The notes under the pieces: generated by a model
Database searches by the model: none
What the model saw: the letters and a program-made list of their open reading frames with translations, nothing else
Told to the model about the DNA's origin: nothing
In this document: positions 18,878 through 28,553 of the stretch, piece after piece
Numbering within the stretch: the first letter of the stretch is position 1
How the letters are laid out: every line of letters begins with the position of its first letter
Program-made: the position numbers and the translations under genes
NCBI GenBank assembly: GCA_001872185.1
Contig: MNVX01000002.1
Coordinates: 1 to 36,017 of the forward strand
Direction of reading: 5' to 3'
Length of the DNA stretch: 36,017 bases
From: Candidatus Pacearchaeota archaeon CG1_02_32_21
Lineage (GTDB): Archaea > Nanobdellota > Nanobdellia > Pacearchaeales > GW2011-AR1

Positions 18878-21085
18878 ATGGTGAAAGAAGGTGATAGTAA
18901 TGTTATCCTATTTGTAGGCTCATACCCTCCAAGGGAATGTGGCATTGCCACGTTCACAAAAGATTTAACTGATTCTATAGACAAAAAATTTTTTCCATTC
19001 CTTAAAACAAGAATTCTGGCCATGAACAATAATGGAGTTAGCATATACAACTATCCAAAGAAAGTAATCTATCAGTTAAGTGATACAGAAAGATCGAGTT
19101 ATTTTAAACTGGCTAATAAAATTAACAGGAACGATTCAATAAAAATGGTATGCATTCAGCATGAATTCGGAATTTTCGGCGGAGAGTATGGAGAGTATCT
19201 TATTGATTTTCTTAAAACTGTGAAAAAACCAAAGATTATTACATTCCATAGCATACTTCCTAATCCAAATGAAAAAAGAATGCAGGTTGTTAAGGATATT
19301 TCAGAAAATGTTGATGAGATAATGGTAATGACTCCTAAAGGTATTGAAATACTTAAAAAAGAATACAATGTCAAAACTCAGATAAAGGTGATTCCCCATG
19401 GAATTCCAACAGTTGCTTTTGAATCTCAAAAAAAATTAAAAAAACATTTTAGGTACGGTGAAAAAATAATACTGTCTTCATTTGGAATGGTAAACGCGGG
19501 CAAAGGGTATGAATATGTGATAGAAGCACTCCCAGAGGTTGTGAAAAAATACCCCAATCTTCTGTATTTAATAATAGGCGCAACCCATCCAATTATAAGA
19601 AAAAATGAAGGTGAGGATTATAGGAACAAACTAGGCAAACTTATTAAAGATCTTGGCTTAGAGAACAATGTAAAATTCTATAATAAGTATATTACCTTAA
19701 AAGAGATAATACAATATCTAAAATCAACTGATATTTATATATCATCTTCATTAACTCCAGAACAAATAACTTCCGGAACACTTGTATATGCAATGGGGTG
19801 CGGAAGAGCAGTTATATCTACTCCATTTTTGCATGCACGGGATGCAATAAATCATGAAAGAGGAATTTTATTGGATGGCTTTAGAAATTCTGAATCGTTT
19901 AAAAATGCTATTTTAGAAATTCTTTCAGATAAAGAAAAACTAAAAGAAATAGAGCAAAATAATTATTCTTACACAAGGCACATGACTTGGCCAAATGTAG
20001 CAATCCTATATGGTGAAAGCATAAGGAAATTTGTCTATATGCCACATATCTACTTTGAGAGACTTCCCAGAATTAACACCAAGCACATAAGAAGAATGAC
20101 AGATAACTTTGGAATAATACAATTTGCGCAATATACTTCTCCAAATTTAGATACAGGATATACTCTTGATGACAACGCTCGTGCCATGGTAGTTGCAGGA
20201 AAACTATATTCAAAATCCAAAAATCAGCTATATCTTAAGCTTATAGAAACATATCTCAATTATATAAAATATGTCCAGGGTTACGACGGGAAACTTTATA
20301 ATATTGTTTCAAAGGACAAGATAGTAGACAAAAATTCATGGAGTGAAGAGTCTCATGGAAGGGCAATAAAAGCTTTAGGTTTTATAACTTCGCTTCAGGC
20401 AATTCCAAAAAGCATAAGGATTGAGTCTGAAGAATTATTATTGAAATCTTTAGAGGGAGCAAATAGCATTAAAGCTCCAAGAGCTCTTTCTTCAGTTATT
20501 TCAGGAATTCACTATTACAATAAAGAAAATTATTCTCAGTTAAATATAGAGCTTATAAAAAAATATGCTGATCAGCTTGTTGAATTATACGAGATTAACA
20601 AAGACAATGAATGGAAATGGTTCGAACCATTATTGACTTATTCAAATTGCAAGATATGCAGAGCTTTGTTTCATACATACATGACAACCCAGGATGAAAA
20701 ATATCTTAGGGTAGCTATTAAAACATTAAACTTTCTTTTATCAAAAACATTTGAACATGACACTTTTATTCCAATAGGGCAAAAAGGATGGTATAAAAAA
20801 GAAAGAAAGAGGGCTTATTTTGATCAGCAGCCTTTAGATGCTGCTTCAATGGTTGAAACCCTTACAATTGCATATAAAATAACTAAAAAACCAGAGTATG
20901 AAAAAAATTCGCTTATAGCATTTAACTGGTTTTTGGGTAACAATACGCTAAATCAAATTGTTTACAATGACCAAACAGGAGGATGTCATGATGGTCTTGG
21001 AAAAGATTCCATAAATTTAAATCAGGGAGCTGAATCAACCATTTCATATCTAACTGCAAGACTTACTCTCGAAGAACTTCATTAA
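18878..21085 (+). CDS. GT4-type glycosyltransferase fused to C-terminal (alpha/alpha)-barrel-like domain; start moved from 18794
   Basis: VGSYPPRECGIATFTKDL; LTPEQITSGTLVYAMGCGRAVISTP; C-terminal half with repeated helical hairpins (DTGYTLDDNARAMVVAG, SWSEESHGRAIKALG, AYFDQQPLDAASMVETLTIAY). Confidence 0.8.
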   Translation: MVKEGDSNVILFVGSYPPRECGIATFTKDLTDSIDKKFFPFLKTRILAMNNNGVSIYNYPKKVIYQLSDTERSSYFKLANKINRNDSIKMVCIQHEFGIFGGEYGEYLIDFLKTVKKPKIITFHSILPNPNEKRMQVVKDISENVDEIMVMTPKGIEILKKEYNVKTQIKVIPHGIPTVAFESQKKLKKHFRYGEKIILSSFGMVNAGKGYEYVIEALPEVVKKYPNLLYLIIGATHPIIRKNEGEDYRNKLGKLIKDLGLENNVKFYNKYITLKEIIQYLKSTDIYISSSLTPEQITSGTLVYAMGCGRAVISTPFLHARDAINHERGILLDGFRNSESFKNAILEILSDKEKLKEIEQNNYSYTRHMTWPNVAILYGESIRKFVYMPHIYFERLPRINTKHIRRMTDNFGIIQFAQYTSPNLDTGYTLDDNARAMVVAGKLYSKSKNQLYLKLIETYLNYIKYVQGYDGKLYNIVSKDKIVDKNSWSEESHGRAIKALGFITSLQAIPKSIRIESEELLLKSLEGANSIKAPRALSSVISGIHYYNKENYSQLNIELIKKYADQLVELYEINKDNEWKWFEPLLTYSNCKICRALFHTYMTTQDEKYLRVAIKTLNFLLSKTFEHDTFIPIGQKGWYKKERKRAYFDQQPLDAASMVETLTIAYKITKKPEYEKNSLIAFNWFLGNNTLNQIVYNDQTGGCHDGLGKDSINLNQGAESTISYLTARLTLEELH

Positions 21086-21105
21086 TACAGATATAAAAAT
21101 TAAAA

Positions 21106-22221
21106 ATGATAATAGACACTACTTATAATAAAGCAATTGAAATTCTCAAGAAAACATCAACTGCAAATGGATTTTTCGCAGGCTATCCTGGATATGATGC
21201 AATATGGGCAAGAGATTCTATGATAATGTCGTTGGGAGCTTCCCTCATTGATGAAAAATTCAAAAACACTTTTAAGAATTCTCTAATAACTCTTGCAAAA
21301 AATCAGTCTGAAAAGGGGCAAATACCAAACGCAGTTGATAAGTTCAGTAAAAGAAAATCGCATGTCGATTTTAAATCAATAGATTCAAGTTTATGGTTTA
21401 TTATTGGGCATCATATGTATAAAAAAAGATATAGCGATTCTTCATTATTCAATAAATATAAAAAAAACATTGAAAAAGCATTTATCTGGCTGGATTATCA
21501 GGACACAGGCGAAGATGGAATGCCTGAACAACAGCCGACTTCTGACTGGTTTGATGCATTCCCGCATAGATATGGGCACACAATTAACACTCAGGCATTA
21601 TATTACAGAGCATTAATTCTTGCAGAGAGAAAAAAACAGGCTGAGAAAATTAAATTTGTGGTTAATGAAAATAAAGATGATGGTCTATGGAATGGAGAGT
21701 TCTACATTCCATGGAGATGGAAAAACCATGGGAAGTATTATGAAAAAGGATGGTGGTTTGATTCTCTGGGAAATCTATTGGCAGTTATTTTTGAACTTGC
21801 AGACAAAAACCAGTCCGAAAAGATTCTGCAATATATAAAGACTCATGGAATTGATAAACCATATCCTGTAAAATGCATTTATCCTGCAATAAAACCAAAA
21901 ACCAAAGATTGGTATGACTATTTTGAAGATTGTGCTGCTAAAGAAGAATGGCATTATTCAAATGCAGGAATATGGACTTATATTGGAGGATTTTATGTTT
22001 GTGCACTGGTGAAAATGAAAAAATTTAAAGAGGCTGAAATCCAGCTGAAAAAATTAGCAGAAGCAAATATGCAGAACAATGGAAACTTCGCAGAATGGTT
22101 AAATGGCAAAACAGGAAAAATTGGCAAATCCCATTCAGGAACAGAAGGATTTCAGGGATGGAATGCGGGCATGTATATAGTTGCTTACCAATCTGTTAAG
22201 CAGAGAAAATGCTTGATTTAA
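21106..22221 (+). CDS. Amylo-alpha-1,6-glucosidase / glycogen-debranching-like (alpha/alpha)6 glycosidase
   Basis: GFFAGYPGYDAIWARDSMIMSLGASLID; KGQIPNAVD; DSSLWFIIGH; GTEGFQGWNAGMYIVA. Confidence 0.8.
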   Translation: MIIDTTYNKAIEILKKTSTANGFFAGYPGYDAIWARDSMIMSLGASLIDEKFKNTFKNSLITLAKNQSEKGQIPNAVDKFSKRKSHVDFKSIDSSLWFIIGHHMYKKRYSDSSLFNKYKKNIEKAFIWLDYQDTGEDGMPEQQPTSDWFDAFPHRYGHTINTQALYYRALILAERKKQAEKIKFVVNENKDDGLWNGEFYIPWRWKNHGKYYEKGWWFDSLGNLLAVIFELADKNQSEKILQYIKTHGIDKPYPVKCIYPAIKPKTKDWYDYFEDCAAKEEWHYSNAGIWTYIGGFYVCALVKMKKFKEAEIQLKKLAEANMQNNGNFAEWLNGKTGKIGKSHSGTEGFQGWNAGMYIVAYQSVKQRKCLI

Positions 22222-22430
22222 GTTTAAACCATAAAAATATATTTTATACACCTATTAAAAAGGAAAAAGAAAAGTCTTAATCATGCCTGAATTTAAATAT
22301 TTAGGAATTATAAAAAGTGTCCGCAGAACATACAATTAATAAAATATTAAAATTAATAATATATATTTCAAGTAAATTAATAAATTCAAAGTACTATATT
22401 AAACAAAGCTAAATGCAGTTAATAGTTTCT

Positions 22431-23576
22431 TCACTTTTTCAAAACATACTTATTAATTAAATCTAACATTCTCTTGGCAGTAACCTTATAATGAAAGTTT
22501 TTAAGGGCATGCTCACTAGCTGCTTTTCCCATACTCTCTCGCAAAGAATCATCTTTCAAAAGTTTTAATGTATACTCCGTCATCTGAACTATACTCCCGC
22601 GATAAGCAAAAGTTTTTGGTTCTTCAAATACTATCTGATGTTTCTCCTCAAAGCCCATCCAAGTATGAACCCATTCTCTATCTAATTTTATTTCAGATTC
22701 AACATCAACTAAAAAACCTGTTTTTTCATGCAAGATAACATCTTTAGGACCTCCAACATCTATAGAAATTACAGGCTTCCCGCATGCCTGTGCTTCTAAT
22801 TGAATCATCCCAAATCCTTCCAACCTTGATGGTCCTGCGTAAATATCACAAGCCTGAAGCAATGTTGCCATAAATTCAGGAGGATATTTTCCAGAAAGGT
22901 AAATAATTTTATTACGGTCAAGTCCCAGCTCTTCTATAAGCTTTTCTTCTTCCCTTCCATGATCTTCAGCTGAAAAACTGTCATATGTTTTTAAGACATA
23001 TTTCCAGTTAGGAAATTCTTTATCAATTATTGCAAGGGCCCTGAACATTTCCTGAGCTCCCTTACTTGTAACATCTCCGCCAGCTGTAAAAATCATTTTT
23101 TCATCCTCTCTAATTCCTAACAACTCCCGTAATTTTTTTATTTTCTCATCATCTCTTGGAACCGGATGAAAAACCTCAGGATCATAACCTATTGGACAAA
23201 CGTGAATATTATCTCCCTTAACTCCATCCCTTATATATGTAGACTTAACCCAGTTGCTTGTCGCAACTATTAAAGGTAGATTATTAAAAGTATCATGATA
23301 ATTAGCAACCCATCCATCTGCATTAAACCATGGAACTGCCTTAAGCCCATGTTTCATAGGACTATGAACAACTTCAGGAGAATCACCCCAATAACCAATC
23401 CCTATTGTAACATCTGGTTTAAATGCTTTGTAAGCCCATAATTTTTGCAGATTATCCGCTCTGTCGCATGGCATTACCTCTGCTCCATTTTCTATCAGCC
23501 CTTTAATCAAATAATGCCCTTGAAGACTCTGGCCATCAGGTTCAGGTGGATGTGGATATAAAACTAATATTTTCAT
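22431..23576 (-). CDS. GT4 family glycosyltransferase; start moved to MKILVLYPHPPEPDG
   Basis: DIYAGPSRLEGFGMIQLEAQACGKPVISIDVGGPKDVI. Confidence 0.88.
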   Translation of the reverse strand: MKILVLYPHPPEPDGQSLQGHYLIKGLIENGAEVMPCDRADNLQKLWAYKAFKPDVTIGIGYWGDSPEVVHSPMKHGLKAVPWFNADGWVANYHDTFNNLPLIVATSNWVKSTYIRDGVKGDNIHVCPIGYDPEVFHPVPRDDEKIKKLRELLGIREDEKMIFTAGGDVTSKGAQEMFRALAIIDKEFPNWKYVLKTYDSFSAEDHGREEEKLIEELGLDRNKIIYLSGKYPPEFMATLLQACDIYAGPSRLEGFGMIQLEAQACGKPVISIDVGGPKDVILHEKTGFLVDVESEIKLDREWVHTWMGFEEKHQIVFEEPKTFAYRGSIVQMTEYTLKLLKDDSLRESMGKAASEHALKNFHYKVTAKRMLDLINKYVLKK

Positions 23577-23577
23577 T

Positions 23578-24180
23578 TTACAAAACTTTAACAAAAGACT
23601 CCTTGCTGTTGCAGCTTAATGTTTCAAAGCTTTCAGGCTGAAAGCCGTAAATATCCTTGATAATTTTAAGTTTATTTTCATGTTCAATCTGACTTAACTC
23701 TATGTTCAAATCTGCTTGCTTAGGTACGGGAATTTTCAAATCTTTGACTCCTGGCTGAAATCTGTTACTTGGAACATAAGAAAAAAAGTGAAGTTCATCA
23801 CATATCAATCTTCCAGAATTAATCATAGCCTTTACAGCTCTATGAACCTCTTTATGTCTTAAGTGCCCATACTCTCCGTTCTCTCCATGAGTAAAAATAA
23901 AGTTAAAACTTCTATAAGGAAGATTTTCTTCTATAACACCAATAACCTCCTTAATGTCTAAAGGTTCTAATTTTTCATCGTCTAAATTTGCAATAATCGG
24001 TGTAGCTCCATAAAACTCACATACTTTGTTGAATTTTGGCACCCTGTCATAATCAAAAGCTCTACATAAAGATAAAATCGTCCAATCCCAGTTTTTATTT
24101 TTTAATATAGTCCCTCCCATCCAGATAGTTTCATCATCAGGATGTGCAACAATCACCAAAGCCCTTTTATTTTTATCCAT
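23578..24180 (-). CDS. PIG-L family deacetylase
   Basis: ALVIVAHPDDETIWMGGTI; FIFTHGENGEYGHLRHKEVHRAV. Confidence 0.93.
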   Translation of the reverse strand: MDKNKRALVIVAHPDDETIWMGGTILKNKNWDWTILSLCRAFDYDRVPKFNKVCEFYGATPIIANLDDEKLEPLDIKEVIGVIEENLPYRSFNFIFTHGENGEYGHLRHKEVHRAVKAMINSGRLICDELHFFSYVPSNRFQPGVKDLKIPVPKQADLNIELSQIEHENKLKIIKDIYGFQPESFETLSCNSKESFVKVL

Positions 24181-24439
24181 TAAGAACCCAGATTACATGC
24201 TTATTTAAAATTTTTTATACTGCGGTATTGCCATCTTATCAGTGGATAGCTTGTTTCTTAATAATTTTGCTTGATAAATTTAATTACATAAATTAATAAT
24301 TTGCAGATATTGTAAACTCAAAGTCACTTATTATAAATAACTATCATTACAGAATACTAATATATGATTATGATTATCTAATTATGTGGAATTATTTTAA
24401 ATAACATCGATAAAACTACATTTTCATTTATTTTATATG

Positions 24440-24487
24440 TCAAGATTTAATAAATCTTGAGTGCACTCAAGATACTTTGCATCTTGA
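24440..24487. repeat. Three overlapping inverted repeats sharing arms (24440-24460, 24454-24473, 24467-24487)
   Basis: TCAAGATTTA-A-TAAATCTTGA; ATCTTGAGTG|CACTCAAGAT; TCAAGAT-actttgc-ATCTTGA, all perfect. Confidence 0.85.
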
Positions 24488-24717
24488 CGACTAAACACGC
24501 TATACACTTTAGTATATAATTCTTAACATTTTCATTTTTTTCTTTTTTTAATAGTTTATTCTAATCAAATAAATAGCTGATGATAACTTGACAGTCTCTA
24601 AATTTCATATTATTTTAAAATAGAAAAGATAATTTTGTAGATATAGTAAACATAATCTCATATCTTAGCTTATAAATCTTAGTCCTCTTAAAAAATAATT
24701 TATTTTTGTTTACTTTC

Positions 24718-25296
24718 TTATTCTTTTTTATCTTTATCCTTAACTAATATAGGGCCTTGTGTTATACCCATTCCATGAATTGCTCTACTCACCACTGCTC
24801 TTGCGGAGCGATTAATATTTTGCATACCAGCATTATTCCATACTACAACACCCTTTACATTAAGATCAGAGTAAACTTTTTCTGCAATATCCTTTGCTGA
24901 TTGTCCATCTTTAGTTCTTACAATTAAATAATGTTCTCTTTCTATATCCATAAAAGATTCCAATTCCTTTTTAGTGAACTCAGAAGCTGAACTTTCCCTA
25001 ATTTCTCCATTTTGAGAGTTTACAAAAAAGTCATAAATTATCTCTGTGCCATCTTTGTCTTTTAAAGATACCGGGATTTTATACTCTCCTTCAATTGAAT
25101 CGCTTTCATCCTCCTCAGGATTAAATAAAAAAGAGTTACAAATCTCGGGAGGATTACCATAAGATACTTGATAATCTAATCCTAAAGATTCAAAATAGCT
25201 CCTAGTTATGTTTATAGCTTCTTCAGGAAGAATAGCTACATTAGTATAATGCTTAGGTTCTGATTTTTCAGATTTTTTAAATAATCTTGACAGCAT
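24718..25296 (-). CDS. Hypothetical protein
   Basis: Intact 192-aa ORF with no family recognised. Confidence 0.55.
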   Translation of the reverse strand: MLSRLFKKSEKSEPKHYTNVAILPEEAINITRSYFESLGLDYQVSYGNPPEICNSFLFNPEEDESDSIEGEYKIPVSLKDKDGTEIIYDFFVNSQNGEIRESSASEFTKKELESFMDIEREHYLIVRTKDGQSAKDIAEKVYSDLNVKGVVVWNNAGMQNINRSARAVVSRAIHGMGITQGPILVKDKDKKE

Positions 25297-25462
25297 TAAC
25301 TATCATTAAAATACCTATATTTAAAGATTATTGTTATTTATTTTTATCATTTAGTTAAAAAATGTTCAATTAATTAATCACTTAGTATAATTTTATTTAT
25401 ATCTTTAATTTTAGATGCTATTTTTCAATTATACCTCTTTAACTTAACACTTTTATACTATC

Positions 25463-26215
25463 TTACATTAGTAACTTAATATCAGATGCGACCTTTGAGT
25501 CAATTATAAACTCAATATCCTTATGTCTTCTAAGAATACTTGCAGGAACTTTTGTGCTAATCTTCTTCGACAAAGCTTTTTTAACAGCCCATGATTTTTT
25601 ATCCCCAACAGCTAATAAGAGTATTTTTCTAGAATCCATTATAGTTCCAATCCCTACTGTCAAAGCATATTTTGGAACTGAGCTCAAGGAAGGAAAGTCT
25701 TCTGAGTTTGATTTCCTTGTTTTATCAGAAAGCTTAACTCTTCTTGTTCTGCTTTTGAATGAAGAACCAGGTTCATTAAATCCTATATGCCCATTAACTC
25801 CAATCCCAAGAACCTGGACATCAATACCTCCAAAAGATTTGATACTTTTTTCATAATCGTCACATTCTTTCTTGTAATTGTTAATATCTCCATGTAAAAA
25901 GTAAATGTTTTTTCTGTTTATGTTAACATGCCTAAAAAGATTTTCTTCCATAAAATATCTGAAACTATCTTTATCCTTTGCAGTTAAACCATAATATTCA
26001 TCTAAATTAAATGTTTTCACTTTTGAAAAATCAAGTTTACATCTCTTGTAATGCTTAACTAATTCTTTATAAAAAGGCTTCATAGTTGTGCCGGTAGCCA
26101 AACCAAGAACAAGATTAGGCTTTTTCTTTATCTGTCTGCATAAAATTTCCACAGCTTCTTTTGAAACTGAACTCTGTGGATTAACAACTAGAAACTTAAA
26201 GTCGTGTTTTGCCAT
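25463..26215 (-). CDS. nagB: Glucosamine-6-phosphate deaminase
   Basis: LGLATGTTMKPFYKEL; TFNLDEYYGL; QVLGIGVNGHIGFNEPGSSF; ALTVGIGTIMDSRKILLLAVG. Confidence 0.93.
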   Translation of the reverse strand: MAKHDFKFLVVNPQSSVSKEAVEILCRQIKKKPNLVLGLATGTTMKPFYKELVKHYKRCKLDFSKVKTFNLDEYYGLTAKDKDSFRYFMEENLFRHVNINRKNIYFLHGDINNYKKECDDYEKSIKSFGGIDVQVLGIGVNGHIGFNEPGSSFKSRTRRVKLSDKTRKSNSEDFPSLSSVPKYALTVGIGTIMDSRKILLLAVGDKKSWAVKKALSKKISTKVPASILRRHKDIEFIIDSKVASDIKLLM

Positions 26216-26217
26216 TG

Positions 26218-27300
26218 CTAAACTCTCAAGTGTTTAAATATCTCCTTGAAGGAGATTTTTCTTACACTTACAATGCGGTCTGCTCCTCCGGAATATATCA
26301 GAAGGCTTTTTCCGTCTAGTGTAGGAATAGCAACTGTTGGAAATATAACATTGTTAATATACCCCTCTTTTTCAAATTTTTTATCTGGTAAAATAAAAGG
26401 GGTTTTTGGATCCGATCTTGCAATTATTTTCTTAGGATTTTTTAAATCCAGCAAAACAACACCAACACTATAAAACAATCTGTCTTTTTCCTCACTAACT
26501 CCATGGTAGATAACAAGCCATCCCTTGCTTGTTTTTATCGGTGGGCAACCAGCTCCAATCCTATCTGCTTCCCAAGTTTCAGGTCCGCGGGGCCGCATTA
26601 AGTTACTATCTTTACCCCAATAAATTAAGTCTTTAGAGTAAGATATCCATATTCCTGGCTTGCTGAAACTGAAAAGACTTTCAGGCCTATTCAGGGCAAC
26701 ATACTCTCCATTAATCTTTTCAGGAAATAAAACAACATCTTTATTTTGTTCTCGAAATATTAATCCAAGCCTATTCCATTTTTTCAAATCATCTGAAACA
26801 GCCAAGTAAGTAGAAACTCCCTCTGACGTAGAAACTCCAACATAAGTCATATAATATCTTCCGTCTATTTCACTAATCCTAGGGTCCTCCACGCCATAGT
26901 CGCTCTCTTTTGGTATTCCTGCAAATATAGGTTTCTGCTCTATTTTTTCAATATCAAACCCATTTTCATTTAGTATAACCCTTCTTAAATGTGAAATATG
27001 CGGCAAAATACAGGTTCCATTTTTTAAATAAACTTCATTCCATCTTCCTGTTTTAAGGATTTCCTCTTCCAGAATTTTCTTGTATTCAACACCATATTTG
27101 TTTTTAGAAGTCACAATAGGGCACATAAATATTTTTCCGTCTTTGTGTCTTATACCCTCCTCTGAAATTCTTACATACATCATTATTTTACCGTTTGGAA
27201 GCCTTACAGCTCCAGGATTAAAAACTCCAAGAATGCTCCATTTTGCAAAGCTTGGTTTAAAATCCTCAGGTGTTAGCAATATTTTAGTTTTATCAGTCAT
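26218..27300 (-). CDS. GH130 family protein (mannoside phosphorylase-like); start moved to MTDKTK
   Basis: GVFNPGAVRLPNGKIMMYVRISEEG; GVEDPRISEIDGRYYMTYVGVS; GAGCPPIKTSKGWLVIYHGV. Confidence 0.85.
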   Translation of the reverse strand: MTDKTKILLTPEDFKPSFAKWSILGVFNPGAVRLPNGKIMMYVRISEEGIRHKDGKIFMCPIVTSKNKYGVEYKKILEEEILKTGRWNEVYLKNGTCILPHISHLRRVILNENGFDIEKIEQKPIFAGIPKESDYGVEDPRISEIDGRYYMTYVGVSTSEGVSTYLAVSDDLKKWNRLGLIFREQNKDVVLFPEKINGEYVALNRPESLFSFSKPGIWISYSKDLIYWGKDSNLMRPRGPETWEADRIGAGCPPIKTSKGWLVIYHGVSEEKDRLFYSVGVVLLDLKNPKKIIARSDPKTPFILPDKKFEKEGYINNVIFPTVAIPTLDGKSLLIYSGGADRIVSVRKISFKEIFKHLRV

Positions 27301-27440
27301 TTTTACCCCAAACATATAGAAACAAAATATATTATTTAAAGCCTGCTACTAGACTTAAAGACTAAAACAATACAGCTGAATTAAATAATCTTTGCAGTAT
27401 AAAGAATATAAATAAAAAGTGTCCATAAATATTTTAGAAA

Positions 27441-27764
27441 TTAATTAGTGCCTCTATTATACCTAAGCTTACTAAATTCTTCTTCTCCTAATAAAGTCAA
27501 AATTGTCGAGGGTTCAGAAGATCTTGCTACACAATAATATGGCCCAAAATGATGCTTTTTATAATGAAATGAAATAGGATAGTAAATATCTCTCCTAGTC
27601 TCAATAACTCTAGAAAAGTTAACATCTGATAAACTATGCGAAATCATTCTTCTTATTTCAGTAGCAGTTCTATTATTTACTAAAGGATCACCAACCCTTT
27701 GTTTACACCTAACAACTGCATGATTTGTTATATCCCACTTACCTATCCTCTTACTCCTGTTCAT
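27441..27764 (-). CDS. Hypothetical protein, weakly DUF4258-like
   Basis: ITNHAVVRCKQRVGDP N-terminus; otherwise unassigned. Confidence 0.45.
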   Translation of the reverse strand: MNRSKRIGKWDITNHAVVRCKQRVGDPLVNNRTATEIRRMISHSLSDVNFSRVIETRRDIYYPISFHYKKHHFGPYYCVARSSEPSTILTLLGEEEFSKLRYNRGTN

Positions 27765-27832
27765 AACTATTTAAACAAAAATAACATTTTTAAGAATTAT
27801 TGTAATAGCCCTGATAGGCCTGGTTCAAGGAT

Positions 27833-27859
27833 TATAAAAACCCTGAGGCGGTTTTTATA
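27833..27859. repeat. Hairpin TATAAAAACC-CTGAGGC-GGTTTTTATA touching the 3' end of tRNA-Gln
   Basis: Read directly; perfect 10-bp stem. Confidence 0.7.
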
Positions 27860-27930
27860 GCCCTGCCAGGATTCGAACCTGGGTCTCAGCCTCCAGAGGG
27901 CCGAATACTTGACCGCTATACTACAGGGCT
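27858..27930 (-). tRNA. tRNA-Gln(CTG)
   Basis: AGCCCTG...CAGGGCT acceptor; anticodon arm CGGCC-CTCTGGA-GGCTG; T arm with GGTTCGAATCC. Confidence 0.92.
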
Positions 27931-27998
27931 ATTTAATTCAGAAGAACTAAATATTTTTAAAGATAACTCTCCTTTGGTTAAAGTAAAAAAAGGGTAAA

Positions 27999-28370
27999 AT
28001 GCTAAGCTATTTTCATATAATATTAATAGTAATCCTAGTTAGCCTGATATTCTTATTTGTAAGACTAAAATACATAAAACACAAGTTGGTTTGGGTGATT
28101 TTACTAGTTTTTGTTCTATTAGTTTACTTGGGATTTATCTTAAGCATAGCTGGCCAAAACATTAACCTAAAAACTCCTGAAGGAGCTAAATTAGCAATAA
28201 ATCTATATGTGGGGTGGATGGGAAATAGTTTCACAAACCTTAAAGTATTATCGGGACAGGCAATTAAACTGGACTGGAGATCATTAAATAAAACAGACTC
28301 AAACCAGACAAACGACCCACTCAACCTTGAATCTAACAGAGACAAATACAGAAAGAGAATTACAAAATAA
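27999..28370 (+). CDS. Hypothetical membrane protein
   Basis: Intact ORF with two hydrophobic segments; tail KLDWRSLNKTDSNQTNDPL. Confidence 0.55.
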   Translation: MLSYFHIILIVILVSLIFLFVRLKYIKHKLVWVILLVFVLLVYLGFILSIAGQNINLKTPEGAKLAINLYVGWMGNSFTNLKVLSGQAIKLDWRSLNKTDSNQTNDPLNLESNRDKYRKRITK

Positions 28371-28379
28371 TCAAAAAGT

Positions 28380-28387
28380 TTTATAAT
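28380..28387 (+). promoter_or_regulatory. Candidate TATA element for tRNA-Thr
   Basis: TTTATAAT-like stretch about 27 nt upstream of the tRNA at 28411. Confidence 0.4.
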
Positions 28388-28410
28388 AAAGTATTTCTAA
28401 AAAAGTCTAT

Positions 28411-28515
28411 GCCTCGGTAGCTTAATCGGTTTTGAGCACCACATTGGTAGATAATAGTCTTATCAGATAAAATCCAAAGATGTGGAGGTTGCGAGTTCAA
28501 TTCTCGCCCGAGGCT
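28411..28515 (+). tRNA. tRNA-Thr(GGT) with 30-nt intron (28450-28479)
   Basis: Acceptor GCCTCGG/CCGAGGC; T arm GCGAG-TTCAATT-CTCGC; anticodon stem CCACA/TGTGG; canonical BHB with helix TTGG/CCAA and bulges TAG and AGA. Confidence 0.9.
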
Positions 28516-28553
28516 TTCACTACATTTATAAACAAATCAATTCAAGGTAAATA

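Noticed and set aside
22310-22322. 13-mer ATAAAAAGTGTCC repeated at 27412-27424
   Set aside because: In 36 kb of AT-rich DNA many 13-mer pairs are expected by chance; no longer flanking similarity
22276-22340. Short ORF MPEFKYLGIIKSVRRTYN in the 22.2-22.4 kb gap
   Set aside because: Only 18 codons, no family signal, no clear promoter
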